From assembly GCF_001865575.2 (NCBI RefSeq), contig NZ_CP017563.2:62001-126000 (forward strand): DNA of 64,000 nucleotides, in the 5' to 3' direction. This DNA is from Paraburkholderia sprentiae WSM5005 (GTDB lineage: Bacteria; Pseudomonadota; Gammaproteobacteria; Burkholderiales; Burkholderiaceae). The notes below the pieces were generated by a model. The model did no database searches. It was not told the DNA's origin and was given only the letters and a program-made list of their open reading frames with translations. The translations under genes and the position numbers were made by a program. Each line of letters begins with the position of its first letter. Position 1 is the stretch's first letter. Positions 55,013-64,000 of the stretch are shown one piece after another.

Positions 55013-58000
55013 ATGACCGACGACATGACAACGTGGCTGGCGCAGATTGGCCTCGGTGGACACGCTGCGAAGTTCGCCTCGGAAGGGATCGATTGGGATG
55101 TGCTCGGCGACCTTTCCGATGACGAGTTGAAGGAGCTTGGCCTGACGCTCGGTGACCGCAAGCGGCTGGCGAAAGGGCTAGCTGCACTGACCGACGCCCA
55201 CGCGCGATCGCTCGGATACGCGAAGGAACGAGGAGAGCGGCCTTCGGTGTCTACGTCCCCAGCCGTCGAGGCCGAGAGACGGCAGCTCACCGTGATGTTC
55301 GTCGACCTGATTGATTCGACGGGGCTCGCGGAGCGATTCGATCCCGAGGACATGCGGCGCCTGCTAGGTTTCTATCATCAAGCCTGCGCAAGCGCGATCG
55401 AAGCTCATGAAGGTCACATCGCGCTTTACCTCGGTGACGGGCTGCTCGTTTATTTCGGCTATCCAAACGCGCACGAAGACGATGCCGTGCGCGCAGTACT
55501 TTCGGCTCTCGCCGTCGTCGCGGCGCTTCGCGAGGCCAACGATCGCATCGAAATTGAGCACGGCGTACGCCTGCAGTTGCGTATCGGTATCGAGACGGGA
55601 CTTGTCGTCGTCGGGGCAATTGGTGCTGGAGCCACGCTCGATCAACAGGCGATCGTCGGAGAGGCCCCAATCGTCGCCGCAAGGCTGCAGTCGCTCGCCC
55701 CGCCCAACGCAATCGTCGTGGGCCCGGCCACGCAACGCTTGATCGAAGGATCGTTCCTGCTCGAAAACCTCGGTTGGCAAGAACTGAAAGGGATTTCGGG
55801 TCCGGTTCAGGTCCAGCGCGTGCTGGCGCAAACAGATGCGATCGATCGCTTTGGAGTCAGGGCGGGCCACCGCATGACACCGCTGATCGGACGGGCCGCG
55901 GAACTCGAAATGATCCGGCAGCGCTGGAAGCAGAGCGTTGACGGCGAGATGCGCTGCGTGCTGTTGATCGGCGAGCCGGGAATCGGCAAATCCCGCGTGT
56001 TGCGAGCATTCGACGATAGCATCAGTGGAGACACCCATGCGGTCGTTTCGCTCCAATGTTCCTCGTACTATCGCAACAGCCCTTCGTGGCCGGTATTACG
56101 CTGGCTACGGCGCGTCTTTGGCCTGGCACCCGACGCGCACGGCGCTTCGGATGTCGAACGGCTTGAAGCTGGAATCGCAAGCCTCGGAGTCGATGTCGAC
56201 GAAGCGGTTCCCGTACTCACAACGTTGCTGGAAATTCCGGCTACCGCCCGCCATCCGGCGATCGACGCCTCATCGCCTTCCTTTAAACGACGGACGCTGG
56301 ACGTGCTCGTCGCCATCATCGAAAGCTCGACGCGCATTCAGCCGGTGCTCGTCGTTGTAGAGGACGCGCACTGGATCGATCCGTCTTCGCAGGAGTTCGT
56401 TCGGCTGCTGCTCGAGCGACTGGTGGCCGCCCCGCTGTTTGTACTGCTCACCGCGCGGCCCGAGTTCGAACCAGGATGGACTTACCCTCATCAGGTAAAG
56501 GTCAATCTCGATCGGCTTTCGCGCCGTGATTGCGTCGCGATGATCGAACGGCTGACCGATGGAAAGCGGCTTCCGGATCTCGTACTCGATCAGATCGTCT
56601 CCAAAACGGACGGCGTGCCGCTTTTCGTCGAAGAGCTTACGAAGACCGTCCTGCAGGGCGATTTGTTGCAGGATGCTGGCATCAGCTACGAGTTGAAAGG
56701 AACGCTGCAGACAATTGCGATTCCGGACACGCTGCAGGGCTCGTTGCTATCGCAGCTCGACCGGCTGGAGCCAACCGTCAAGGAAACCGCCCAGATCGCA
56801 GCCACAGTGGGGCGGGAGTTCGGCAGAAAGCTGCTTGGCCTGATTACCTCGAAGCGACAGAACGAACTGCAGGAAACGCTTGACTGCCTGGTCGCAGCCG
56901 AAATTATCGTTCCCGCTTCGGGTACGCCAGCGGAGAGAGACGTGTATCTGTTCCGGCACGCGCTGATCCAGGAGATCGCGTACCAGTCCCTGTTGCTTGC
57001 GAGGCGCCGCCAATATCATGCGCTGATCGCCGCCGCTCTGGAAGACCATTATCCGGAAGTCGCGGAGCGGCAACCCGAACTGATTGCTCAGAATTTGACT
57101 GCGGCCGACCTGCCGGATCGTGCAATCGGCTACTGGCAGCGTGCGGGAGAACGGGCGCTTTCGGGCGCGGCCTACGAGGAGGCTATCGCTCACACGCAGC
57201 GTGGGCTTGAACTGATAAACCGATGTTCCTACGGTGATCAGGATCGGGCAGCCCACCAGGTGCCTCTGCTGCTGACAAGAGGCGGAGCGGAGCTCAGGTT
57301 GGCCCGCCGCGAGGCGATAGTGACCTTCCGGCAGGCGGCGCAAATTGCCCGCGAGCAGAAGCTGCCGTCGTTTCTTGTGCAGGCGGCGTTGGGGTTCGAC
57401 ACCGCCGAGACGTTCCTCGAAGGCTCCGGCAAAGCCTCGCTTTCTTTGCTCGAAGAGGCGCTCGCCTTGATCGGCACCGAAGAGTCGGTCGAACGCTGTC
57501 GGCTGTTGAGTCGACTGGTCCGCACCGTTCACATGACCGGTGCACGTCAACAAGCTGACGAACTGGTTCTGGAGGCTGTTGCTCTAGCCAGGCGCCTCAA
57601 CGACCTGCCGAGCTTGTTCGACGCATTGGTGTGCGACATGATGCATATCGGGGCTCGCCCTTTGCCTGCGGACAAGTTCGCGGAGCGTCAAGGCGTGTTG
57701 CAGGAGTTGAGACAGATTGCAGAAGCTCTCGGTGACGCACACACCATAGGTCACGCATGCGCTCGATGTCTCGCCGGCTATCTGGAGATCGGCGAGGTGG
57801 AGCGCTTCGAGAGCGCGCTCGAAAGGTATCGGCAGATTGCCACCAGTGGGCAGCATTTCGTCGACAAGTGGTGTGTGACGGGTGCGCAGGCGATGCGGGC
57901 CATACTCGTCGGGGACTTCGCCGTGGCGGAGCAGAAGGCGCGAGAGTCGTTGCAGATGGCGCAGACCGTCGACGCGACACTGGCAACGGGCGTCTATGGC

Positions 58001-58636
58001 ATGCAGATGTTCACGATACGCCGCGAACAAGGCCGGCTTGCCGAGGTAGCGCCGCTCTTCAAGCGGTTCGTCGACGAGCATCCCGAAAACGCTGCGTGGC
58101 GGCCCGGGCTCATGTTGATCTGCAGCGATCTCGGCTTCGAATCACAGGCCCGCGACAATCTCGATCGACTCGCGGAATCGGAATCCAGCATTCCCGTCGA
58201 TAGTAAGCGGCTCGTTACGTTGACGTATCTGGCGGAAGTTGCTGCGCGACTCCGGGACATTGAGCATGCCGAACAGGTTTATGGACTTCTCCTGCCGTTC
58301 AGGGATCAGGTCGTCACCGTTCCTGTTTTTACGCTGTGCTGCGGATCTGCGGCAAGGTATCTCGGCATGCTCGCACATGCTCTGGGCGATTGGTCCGCCG
58401 CCGAGGAGCATTTCGAACACGGCCTGTGCATGGACGAGCGCTTGCGGGCGTGGCCTTGGCTCGCGCACGGCCGGCACGAATTCGCGCTGATGCTGGCAGC
58501 ACGCAATCGCATCGAAGATAGAGCACGAGCGCAAGACCTGCTCGCCACGGCGGCCACCGCAGCCAACGAACTGAAGATGTTCGGTCTGGTAGAGCGCATC
58601 GGTGGCGCTCAGACAAGCACAGGGCACATAAACTAG
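55013..58636 (+). CDS. SAM-domain class III adenylate/guanylate cyclase with AAA ATPase and TPR-like tail
   Basis: A 1207-residue multidomain protein. Residues of about 5-65 form a SAM domain (WLAQIGLGGHAAKFASEGID). Residues of about 85-260 form a class III cyclase homology domain, with metal-binding Asp residues in VMFVDLIDST and YLGDGLLVYFG. An AAA/STAND-type ATPase follows, with Walker A GEPGIGKS (residues 320-327) and Walker B LVVVEDAHWID. The last 450 residues are helical and TPR-like. Such proteins are typical signal-integrating cyclases, but their regulators are largely unknown. No membrane segment is visible. The nearby DUF4242 gene may be a partner. Confidence 0.85.
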   Translation: MTDDMTTWLAQIGLGGHAAKFASEGIDWDVLGDLSDDELKELGLTLGDRKRLAKGLAALTDAHARSLGYAKERGERPSVSTSPAVEAERRQLTVMFVDLIDSTGLAERFDPEDMRRLLGFYHQACASAIEAHEGHIALYLGDGLLVYFGYPNAHEDDAVRAVLSALAVVAALREANDRIEIEHGVRLQLRIGIETGLVVVGAIGAGATLDQQAIVGEAPIVAARLQSLAPPNAIVVGPATQRLIEGSFLLENLGWQELKGISGPVQVQRVLAQTDAIDRFGVRAGHRMTPLIGRAAELEMIRQRWKQSVDGEMRCVLLIGEPGIGKSRVLRAFDDSISGDTHAVVSLQCSSYYRNSPSWPVLRWLRRVFGLAPDAHGASDVERLEAGIASLGVDVDEAVPVLTTLLEIPATARHPAIDASSPSFKRRTLDVLVAIIESSTRIQPVLVVVEDAHWIDPSSQEFVRLLLERLVAAPLFVLLTARPEFEPGWTYPHQVKVNLDRLSRRDCVAMIERLTDGKRLPDLVLDQIVSKTDGVPLFVEELTKTVLQGDLLQDAGISYELKGTLQTIAIPDTLQGSLLSQLDRLEPTVKETAQIAATVGREFGRKLLGLITSKRQNELQETLDCLVAAEIIVPASGTPAERDVYLFRHALIQEIAYQSLLLARRRQYHALIAAALEDHYPEVAERQPELIAQNLTAADLPDRAIGYWQRAGERALSGAAYEEAIAHTQRGLELINRCSYGDQDRAAHQVPLLLTRGGAELRLARREAIVTFRQAAQIAREQKLPSFLVQAALGFDTAETFLEGSGKASLSLLEEALALIGTEESVERCRLLSRLVRTVHMTGARQQADELVLEAVALARRLNDLPSLFDALVCDMMHIGARPLPADKFAERQGVLQELRQIAEALGDAHTIGHACARCLAGYLEIGEVERFESALERYRQIATSGQHFVDKWCVTGAQAMRAILVGDFAVAEQKARESLQMAQTVDATLATGVYGMQMFTIRREQGRLAEVAPLFKRFVDEHPENAAWRPGLMLICSDLGFESQARDNLDRLAESESSIPVDSKRLVTLTYLAEVAARLRDIEHAEQVYGLLLPFRDQVVTVPVFTLCCGSAARYLGMLAHALGDWSAAEEHFEHGLCMDERLRAWPWLAHGRHEFALMLAARNRIEDRARAQDLLATAATAANELKMFGLVERIGGAQTSTGHIN

Positions 58637-58692
58637 CACACGGTTGCATGTTTCGAAGCGCAGCGATGCAGCCACTACTCAAGGAGGGCCCC

Positions 58693-58950
58693 ATGCCACG
58701 TTTTATGATTGAACGAAACTTTGCGGAACAGCTGGAGGTCACTGGCGAAAGTGCGGGTGCCGTGAAACGGATCAACGACGAGGAGGGCGTCGAGTGGCTC
58801 TTTTCGTTTCTCAGCGCGGACAAGAAGAAGACTTATTGCCTATATGAGGCGCCCAACGCCGAAGCCATCCGCGCGGCGGCACGTCGGGCGAACCTGCCGG
58901 CCGATGTGATCATTGAGGTGAGCGACTTGCGGCCGGAAATGTTCAGTTAG
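58693..58950 (+). CDS. DUF4242 (SCO4226-like) small protein
   Basis: An 85-residue protein with the DUF4242 pattern (MPRFMIERNFAEQL, NDEEGVEWLFSFLSADKKKT). The family includes nickel-binding proteins and small ferredoxin-fold proteins. AAGGAGG lies before the ATG at 58693. It follows the SAM-cyclase gene by 56 bases and often accompanies such cyclase genes. Function unknown. Confidence 0.8.
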   Translation: MPRFMIERNFAEQLEVTGESAGAVKRINDEEGVEWLFSFLSADKKKTYCLYEAPNAEAIRAAARRANLPADVIIEVSDLRPEMFS

Positions 58951-59454
58951 AGGGCTAGGCGCGAATAGCATCGTTGTGTCGCGAGGACGATGCAACGACA
59001 GGAGCGCCGCACGCGTCATCGGGCAACAGCAACAACGCTGGACCGAGTGACCCGGTCCATAACAAGGCAGCCCTGACAATTTGCCTTAATGCCCGAAACC
59101 GCCGAGGTGAGCCGTCGCGGACCAGGCACCGAAGGGCGGAAAACGCCTGGGACATGCCCGCGGTTGTGGAGGCGCGGATGGCCGTTGTACGTTTCGTTTG
59201 GAAGCCGCCCCTGATAAGGAGCTTCGTCCGCTGGCCGAGATGGGTCGCAAGTACGCGTTGGCGACGGGGAAACGCGTCGTTCAAGACCGCTGAGGTGAGA
59301 ACGGCCGGAGAGCGTTGTGAAGCCGACGCATCAAAGCGATCACCTGAACGTCGGCTATGGCCGAATTGCTTCATTGCGCATCCGGCAGGTTCCGAAGTGA
59401 ACCAGCCATTGGAACGACGGCTTTCAGCGTTGCGCGAACGGCAACTATTGGCCC
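58951..59454. other. Intergenic region left of the IS1182 element
   Basis: About 500 bases between DUF4242 and the left inverted repeat. Frames on both strands look translated from repeat or decayed DNA and show no domain. No promoter could be recognised. Confidence 0.4.
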
Positions 59455-61090
59455 AGACCGTGTCAAAACGCGTCGCCGGTGGGAATTTGACGGCACGGTG
59501 TCTCGGTAACAGATTGCGGCTTATCGATTGCGCCACGACAAACGCCAATTCAGCGCTGAACGTATCGCAAGGACCGTGATGGGCGTGTGGGCCTCACACC
59601 CGCATCGCCTTCATAACCGTTTCTGAACCGAGAAGCTTGATAACCCGTTTCATGTTGTAGGCGAGCACGTGCAAGCTCATCTCAGTGCTCACCCGCTCGA
59701 TAGTACGCGTCAGGAAATGAGTCGCGCCCATCCAGGCCTTGATCGTGCCAAAGGGATGCTCGACGGTCTGTCGTCGGGTACGCATCATGTCTGGGGCGAG
59801 ATCAAGCCGGACCTGCATCTCTTCGAGCAATCCTTCGTGCTCCCAGCGTGTCACCCGGCGTTCGGTACCTGGAGTGCATTTGTCTTTCAACGAGCATTGT
59901 TGGCACTGCGAGCTCCAGTAGCGATCTAACTTCAGGCTACGTTCGGTTGTCTTGTAGCGCCATATGAGACGTTCGCCGGCTGGGCATCTATACTCGTTCT
60001 TCTCAGCATCGTAGATAAAATCTTCTTTGCTGAAACGGCCGTCAGCGGTCGCGGCCGAGGTCTTTGTCTTTGGAACAAACACCGTGATGCCAGCCTCGTG
60101 GCATGCGAGTATCTCCTCGCTCTTGTAATAACCTCGGTCAGCAACTGCCGTTAGTTTATCGACGCCGATTTCCGTGCGCGCCAGCTTGGCCATCGACGTG
60201 AGTTGGTCACGATCGATGCCGTTGTTGGTGACTTTGTGCGCGACAATCAGATGGTGCTTTGCATCGACTGCTACCTGCACGTTGTAGCCGACGACTCCGG
60301 TCCCTCGCGTCTTCATCGAACGCGCGTCCGGGTCTGTGAGCGACACTTGCTTGTCCGGTGTTGCGTCGAGTTTAACTTCGACTTGCCTGAGGATTTGCAT
60401 CTGCTCCTTGAGGGCCGCAATCTTGTCTTGCAGCCGATCTGTCTTCGCCTTCGCAATCGTAGGCTCCTGACGATCTGCGGTGTCCATTTCCACCAGATAA
60501 CGGCTGATGCTTGCCTCGATATCCCGCATTCGCCGTTCTAGTTTTGCGCTCGTGAAGTTGCGGTCGCGATGGTTCACCGCCTTGAATTTGCTCCCGTCTA
60601 TCGCAACCAGCGCTTCGGCGAAGAGGTCCAGACGCTGGCATAGCATGACGAACTGACGACAGACGCTGCGGATCGCTTTGCCGTTGTCTTTACGGAACCG
60701 CGCAATGGTCTTGAAGTCTGGCGCCAGGCGGCCCGTGAGCCACATCAGTTCGACGTTGCGCTGAGCCTCGCGCTCAAGGCGTCGACTGGATTGAATTCGG
60801 TTCAGGTAACCGTAGATATAGATCTTAAGCATCACCTCTGGGTGATACGAAGGTCGACCTGTTAGCGCTGGCTCAACACCTTCAAACCCGAGCTTCTGAA
60901 GATCAAGCTCATCTACAAAAACATCGACTACGCGTACGGGATTGGTGTCCGTCACGTAGTCGTCAAGTGTTTCGGGGAGGAGAAAGCTTTGTGAACGACT
61001 GTCGCCCTGAACGAACCGCTTCATCTCGCTCATCCTCCGCTATCGGATGAGAGATTTTAACGCGTCAAAAATGGCGTTTTGACACAGTCT
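59455..61090 (-). mobile_element. IS1182-family insertion sequence
   Basis: The ends match as inverted repeats: GACCGTGTCAAAACGC at 59456 and, reversed, GACTGTGTCAAAACGC at 61089. They bracket one transposase gene on the minus strand. Element length about 1.63 kb fits the family. No target duplication could be confirmed by eye. The transposase is intact, so it may be active. Confidence 0.7.
59594..61033 (-). CDS. IS1182-family transposase
   Basis: A 479-residue DDE transposase with an N-terminal DUF772-like region (PETLDDYVTDTNPVRVVDVF, RPSYHPEVMLKIYIYGYLN). The catalytic core has ALVAIDGSKF with the first Asp, AVADRGYYKSEEI with the second and HPFGTIKAWMG with the Glu region near the end. 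The frame is complete. It copies or moves the surrounding element. Confidence 0.85.
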   Translation of the reverse strand: MSEMKRFVQGDSRSQSFLLPETLDDYVTDTNPVRVVDVFVDELDLQKLGFEGVEPALTGRPSYHPEVMLKIYIYGYLNRIQSSRRLEREAQRNVELMWLTGRLAPDFKTIARFRKDNGKAIRSVCRQFVMLCQRLDLFAEALVAIDGSKFKAVNHRDRNFTSAKLERRMRDIEASISRYLVEMDTADRQEPTIAKAKTDRLQDKIAALKEQMQILRQVEVKLDATPDKQVSLTDPDARSMKTRGTGVVGYNVQVAVDAKHHLIVAHKVTNNGIDRDQLTSMAKLARTEIGVDKLTAVADRGYYKSEEILACHEAGITVFVPKTKTSAATADGRFSKEDFIYDAEKNEYRCPAGERLIWRYKTTERSLKLDRYWSSQCQQCSLKDKCTPGTERRVTRWEHEGLLEEMQVRLDLAPDMMRTRRQTVEHPFGTIKAWMGATHFLTRTIERVSTEMSLHVLAYNMKRVIKLLGSETVMKAMRV

Positions 61091-61106
61091 TATATGGACA
61101 CCGCCC

Positions 61107-61351
61107 GGTTTGCCAAGTTGATCTTGATGTGACGCCGTAACGAGGTATCGGCTGCGGTCTTATATTCGGCTTTCCGCAAGCCGAAGCCGCGAGCCCTGAT
61201 GGAATGCGCCAAGAACGTCCTCATCTGGGCCGCGTGCTACAGGCACAAGGCTGTGTTCAGGTTTGCGTTCTTGCGGTCCGACCTGTTTTGCCATCACATG
61301 GAATCAATCTTAGCAACCTACCAATTTCTCAACGTTCCAAGTCTGATACTG
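61107..61351 (-). ncRNA. Candidate bridge-RNA region of the IS110-family element
   Basis: A 245-base non-coding stretch downstream of the transposase, inside the element, where IS1111-type elements encode the bridge RNA (seekRNA) that guides target choice. I saw no clear stem structure by eye, so only the position supports this. Confidence 0.3.
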
Positions 61352-62374
61352 CTACGCAGCTCTCACACTGACGTGATTCTTTTCGTAACTGCTCTCGTGG
61401 GCTAGTATGGCCCAAGCAATTCGCGCCATCTTATTTGCAAGAGCCACGGCTACTACGTTGTTAGGTCGCCGCTCTTGAATTCCTTTCTGCCAAGCAGTTG
61501 GTACCTTGGCGTGACACAGGACGGAGCGCGCCCCGTGAATCAGCAGCGTGCGCAGGTATGGGTCCCCTCGCTTTGAGATCGAGCCCAATCTAACCTTGCC
61601 GCCCGTACCGTTTTGTCGAGGAACAAGCCCGAGAAATGCAGCGAACTCACGTCCCGACTTGAACGTCTTGGCATCTCCAACTGTTGCGACCAAAGCGGTG
61701 GCGGTGAGTCTGCCGATGCCCGGCACTTCGGAGATTGCGCGACACGCCGCTTCCTGTTTCTGCCAGGCACCGATGCGCTTCTCGAGTTGACTGATATCGT
61801 CCTCAAACGCGTTGATACGTCGTAGCTGATCTTGCAGATTAAGGACGATCGGTCGTGGCAACGTGTCCTCTAACTCTGCCATGCGTTCGCGGATTTCAGT
61901 GAGTCCTGCCAATCGTCCGGCCCGAAACGTCGCGCCGAATTCGTAGAGCAACCCACGTAGCTGATTCACCTGCATCGTCCGAAACTTGACGAGCAACGAG
62001 CGCATGCGGTGCAGGCTCAGCATCGTTTGCTGATCTTCTGTCTTTGCAGCAACCGTGCGCATCCCGGGTTGCTGTACAGCCGTCCAAATCGCCCGAGCGT
62101 CCGCTGCGTCGGTCTTGTTCGTTTGTACGAATGGCCGAATAAATTGTGCATGTAGTAGCACGACCTCGTGCCCCAGCGCCCGAATCTTACGCGCCCACCA
62201 GTGAGCACTTCCGCAAGCCTCAAGCGCCACTCGACCTGCTGGGCGTTGCGCGAAAAACGCGATTAGATCGTCGCGTCCGAACCGGCGATTGGCTATCTCA
62301 CCAGTTTGTGCGTCGACCCAGTACATCTGGAACACCCGCTTTGCAACATCCAGTCCATATGTCGTAGCATTCAT
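61352..62374 (-). CDS. IS110-family transposase
   Basis: A 340-residue protein with the DEDD domain (YGLDVAKRVFQMYWVD, QTNKTDAADARAIWTA) and the C-terminal Transposase_20 domain (SEVPGIGRLTATALVATVGD, GREFAAFLGLVPRQNGTGG) with the catalytic serine region. It is intact, with an ATG at 62374. It is a DEDD/Ser recombinase guided by an RNA. Confidence 0.9.
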   Translation of the reverse strand: MNATTYGLDVAKRVFQMYWVDAQTGEIANRRFGRDDLIAFFAQRPAGRVALEACGSAHWWARKIRALGHEVVLLHAQFIRPFVQTNKTDAADARAIWTAVQQPGMRTVAAKTEDQQTMLSLHRMRSLLVKFRTMQVNQLRGLLYEFGATFRAGRLAGLTEIRERMAELEDTLPRPIVLNLQDQLRRINAFEDDISQLEKRIGAWQKQEAACRAISEVPGIGRLTATALVATVGDAKTFKSGREFAAFLGLVPRQNGTGGKVRLGSISKRGDPYLRTLLIHGARSVLCHAKVPTAWQKGIQERRPNNVVAVALANKMARIAWAILAHESSYEKNHVSVRAA

Positions 62375-62487
62375 TTAGGGCCTCCGTTCCTCAGTGGTTG
62401 TGTCGCAGCTCCACTTTGGCACGTTGATGCCGTTCGGTTCTGGAGGCCCTCAATGTGCCCACCTCCCCGAAGGGAGGGCGGTGTCCA

Positions 62488-62875
62488 TTCCATCTGGGCC
62501 GACTGCAGCCCGATGCGTGGCGTGGCGACGGGGCATCGTCGAGCCGGCCGCGTCGGTCAGAATTCGACCCTGAACCGTCCTTCGAGCCAAGACCATCTCG
62601 AAGTCCGCTTTCGAAGTACAACGGCCGCTCTTTGATCACACAGGACGACAGTTGATCGGCCGTTTCTGCCGTTGGGAAAGTGCGTTTGGCGGTCCGTTCT
62701 AGTCTAGGGAGCGGACGATGGCACAAAAACACCACAACTTGGCCGTTTTAATATGGCATGTACGCCGCTAGCTGGTTCAGCTACTCCGCTCCTGAAGCAG
62801 TGCCCCTATGCGCTGCGCGAGCGGAGATAAGTAAGCACCGGTGCGAAAGACCACACCAATACGTCGATCCACAGC
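62488..62875. other. Intergenic stretch between IS110 and an autotransporter stump
   Basis: About 390 bases with only short frames. No domain, promoter or repeat was recognised. It is probably the flank where the autotransporter gene was broken. Confidence 0.4.
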
Positions 62876-63136
62876 GTTGGCGACGACATGCAGAAATACC
62901 GCCGTCACGCGAACGCCGGTTCGGCGTGCGCACTCGCGATGGCGAACTTGCCGCAAGCTGTGTTGCCTGGCGAGAAGGTTGTAGCACTCGCAGCGGGCAA
63001 CTACGGCGGACAGTCCGCGATGGCTGTGGGTCTGTCGGTCACGACGCAAAAGTGGATGGTCAAAGGCTCGGTCACGACGGGCGTTTCCGGTCACGGTTCC
63101 GTCGGCGCGGGCGCGGGCGTCGGCTACCGCTGGTAA
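62876..63136 (+). pseudogene. C-terminal anchor of a trimeric autotransporter adhesin (truncated)
   Basis: The frame encodes HANAGSACALAMANLPQAVL and KVVALAAGNYGGQSAMAVGL and ends GAGAGVGYRW, which is the YadA-type C-terminal beta-barrel anchor with its terminal aromatic residue. No head, stalk or signal peptide precedes it; upstream text is unrelated. The gene lost its 5-prime part, probably by IS-linked rearrangement next door. Confidence 0.7.
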
Positions 63137-63158
63137 GTAACCCTGGCTGTGTCTCGCT

Positions 63159-63183
63159 GCTGCCGCCGTTGTGCTGCGGCAGC
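63159..63183 (+). terminator. Hairpin after the autotransporter stump
   Basis: Perfect 8-bp arms GCTGCCGC and GCGGCAGC flank a 9-base loop, 22 bases after the stop. There is no T-tract, so it is a possible terminator of the original gene. Confidence 0.45.
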
Positions 63184-64000
63184 GGGCAGGCGAACGGATT
63201 CCTATTCCTCTACATTAACTGTCCTGCATTTTTAATATGCGTTTTGCTACACGAAATCGAGTTAAAAAAATAGAGAAGAAATTGCTGATTCCCTTGTCAG
63301 GAAATCCTGACTCCGCTCTGCGCCAATAAGGTGAATAGCACCTGTTGTTAAATTGCGCAATACCCGGATATCGCCAAAGGCTTTTTGGTAGACAAATGAA
63401 AAGACCTATGAGAAAGTTCCCGCGGGCACTCATCTTTCTTTTTGTTACATGACTCATATAAAGGGCGCCACCGCATTCCATGCGAATAGCTTGGCGGCGT
63501 TCGTCTCATATAGTGCTCAAGATGTTGCGAGAAAGAGAAACGGTGCGTGTAACGGGCGCGAGACTAGTTGCCATGCCACGAACCAAGGAAACGTTGCAAC
63601 AGGCTACGAGGGGGCAGTAACGATGAGTATCTCAGTCGGAACAGCGTCGGGCGCTGCCTCGGCGAAGAAATCATATCAATCTGACCGGCAATTGGCGCTC
63701 CGCCACGCGATCGCCTTTCCTCTGCGTCTGCCCTTCGGACCTTCATAACCCAGACATTCGTCAAACGTCTCAGCGGCCAGCTCGCCGAAAACTGGCTATC
63801 TGACCGACCCTCATTCTTTAATTAGTCGTGCGAATCGCATTGCGGGCATGAGGTATTCGCTCGCGCTCAAGATTCGTGATTGACCGAGGGCGGAAGGAAC
63901 TTGCCGCAGTTCCAACGCTAAAGCAACGTGCGCCGCAACGAGACGGCTTAAACGTAATAAATACGCATCCTGAATAAATTGGGATGCATGCACACGCGTG
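63184..64000. other. Right-end region without a recognised gene
   Basis: About 820 bases, clearly richer in A and T than the rest of the window. Short frames exist on both strands (for example 63215-63481 minus and 63449-63748 plus), but none has a recognised domain or good ribosome site. It looks like accessory DNA. Confidence 0.4.

Larger units (their letters stand above)
61095..62487 (-). mobile_element. IS110-family element (IS1111-like) with subterminal inverted repeats
   Basis: The 12-bp sequence TGGACACCGCCC at 61095-61106 is repeated in perfect inversion (GGGCGGTGTCCA) at 62476-62487, flanking an IS110 transposase. Subterminal inverted repeats mark the IS1111 subgroup. The downstream non-coding stretch is long (about 245 bases) and the upstream one short (about 100), as in that group. 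True ends may lie a few bases outside the repeats. Confidence 0.65.

Noticed and set aside
58955..59579. Overlapping frames of about 200 codons on both strands left of the IS1182 element
   Set aside because: Neither strand shows a domain, and both cross the IS end at 59455, so they cannot be native genes.

Overview
The base composition (high G+C), start and stop overlaps of the ATGA type, OpcP-like porin, HutD/HutG, GlnT-GlxBCD and the many insertion-sequence scars suggest a beta-proteobacterium of the Burkholderiaceae, most like Paraburkholderia or Caballeronia. This is inference from gene content, not from a marker gene. No rRNA, tRNA or CRISPR array was seen. Layout: (1) 1-9.1 kb is a zinc-acquisition island: a TonB-dependent receptor (cut by the left edge), a Zur-type Fur regulator, two CobW/COG0523 GTPases, a ZnuA-ZnuC-two-permease ABC importer and a His-rich protein with a duplicated motif. 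Two 18-bp dyads of Zur-box type sit in front of the receptor and between zur and the first GTPase. (2) 9.1-11.9 kb is partly decayed: a frameshifted alpha/beta hydrolase, an intact PCuAC copper chaperone and the 5-prime relic of a second receptor. (3) 11.9-18.1 kb is a tightly packed four-gene operon of three SPFH/HflK-HflC-like membrane proteins and a P1B-type metal ATPase. Two of these carry His-rich N-termini and a Zur-like dyad lies in front. This is one of the two most interesting systems here.

(4) 18.4-38.0 kb is a catabolic island: two paralogous GntR regulators, a PotDBCA-like ABC importer, a porin, an aldehyde dehydrogenase of the succinate-semialdehyde type, an AAHS-type MFS transporter and a chemoreceptor. 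On the other strand follow an AA_synth/DUF1185 protein, an alpha/beta hydrolase, a flavin reductase, a luciferase-like (LLM) monooxygenase and a second aldehyde dehydrogenase, with DUF1330 and carboxymuconolactone-decarboxylase-like genes running divergently. A palindrome of form TATGGnnnnCCATA occurs in front of one gntR gene, in front of the left enzyme set and between the divergent right sets, so the whole island looks like one regulon. The enzyme set resembles oxidative opening of an N-heterocycle (compare the Rut pathway and bacterial pyridine degradation), but the substrate is unknown.

(5) 38.1-52.4 kb handles amino-group nitrogen: ETF-ubiquinone oxidoreductase, HutD, ETF alpha and beta and a DAO-family FAD dehydrogenase, then a LysR regulator with HutG, then an XRE-cupin regulator facing glnT-glxB-glxC-glxD and an ammonium transporter. 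(6) 52.5-59 kb holds an old-yellow-enzyme gene divergent from its HxlR regulator, an ABATE-domain relic, a giant SAM-cyclase-ATPase protein and a DUF4242 protein. (7) 59.4-64 kb is a mobile-element zone with an IS1182-family element, an IS110-family element (IS1111-like, with subterminal inverted repeats) and the C-terminal stump of a trimeric autotransporter. The last 0.8 kb shows no recognisable gene.
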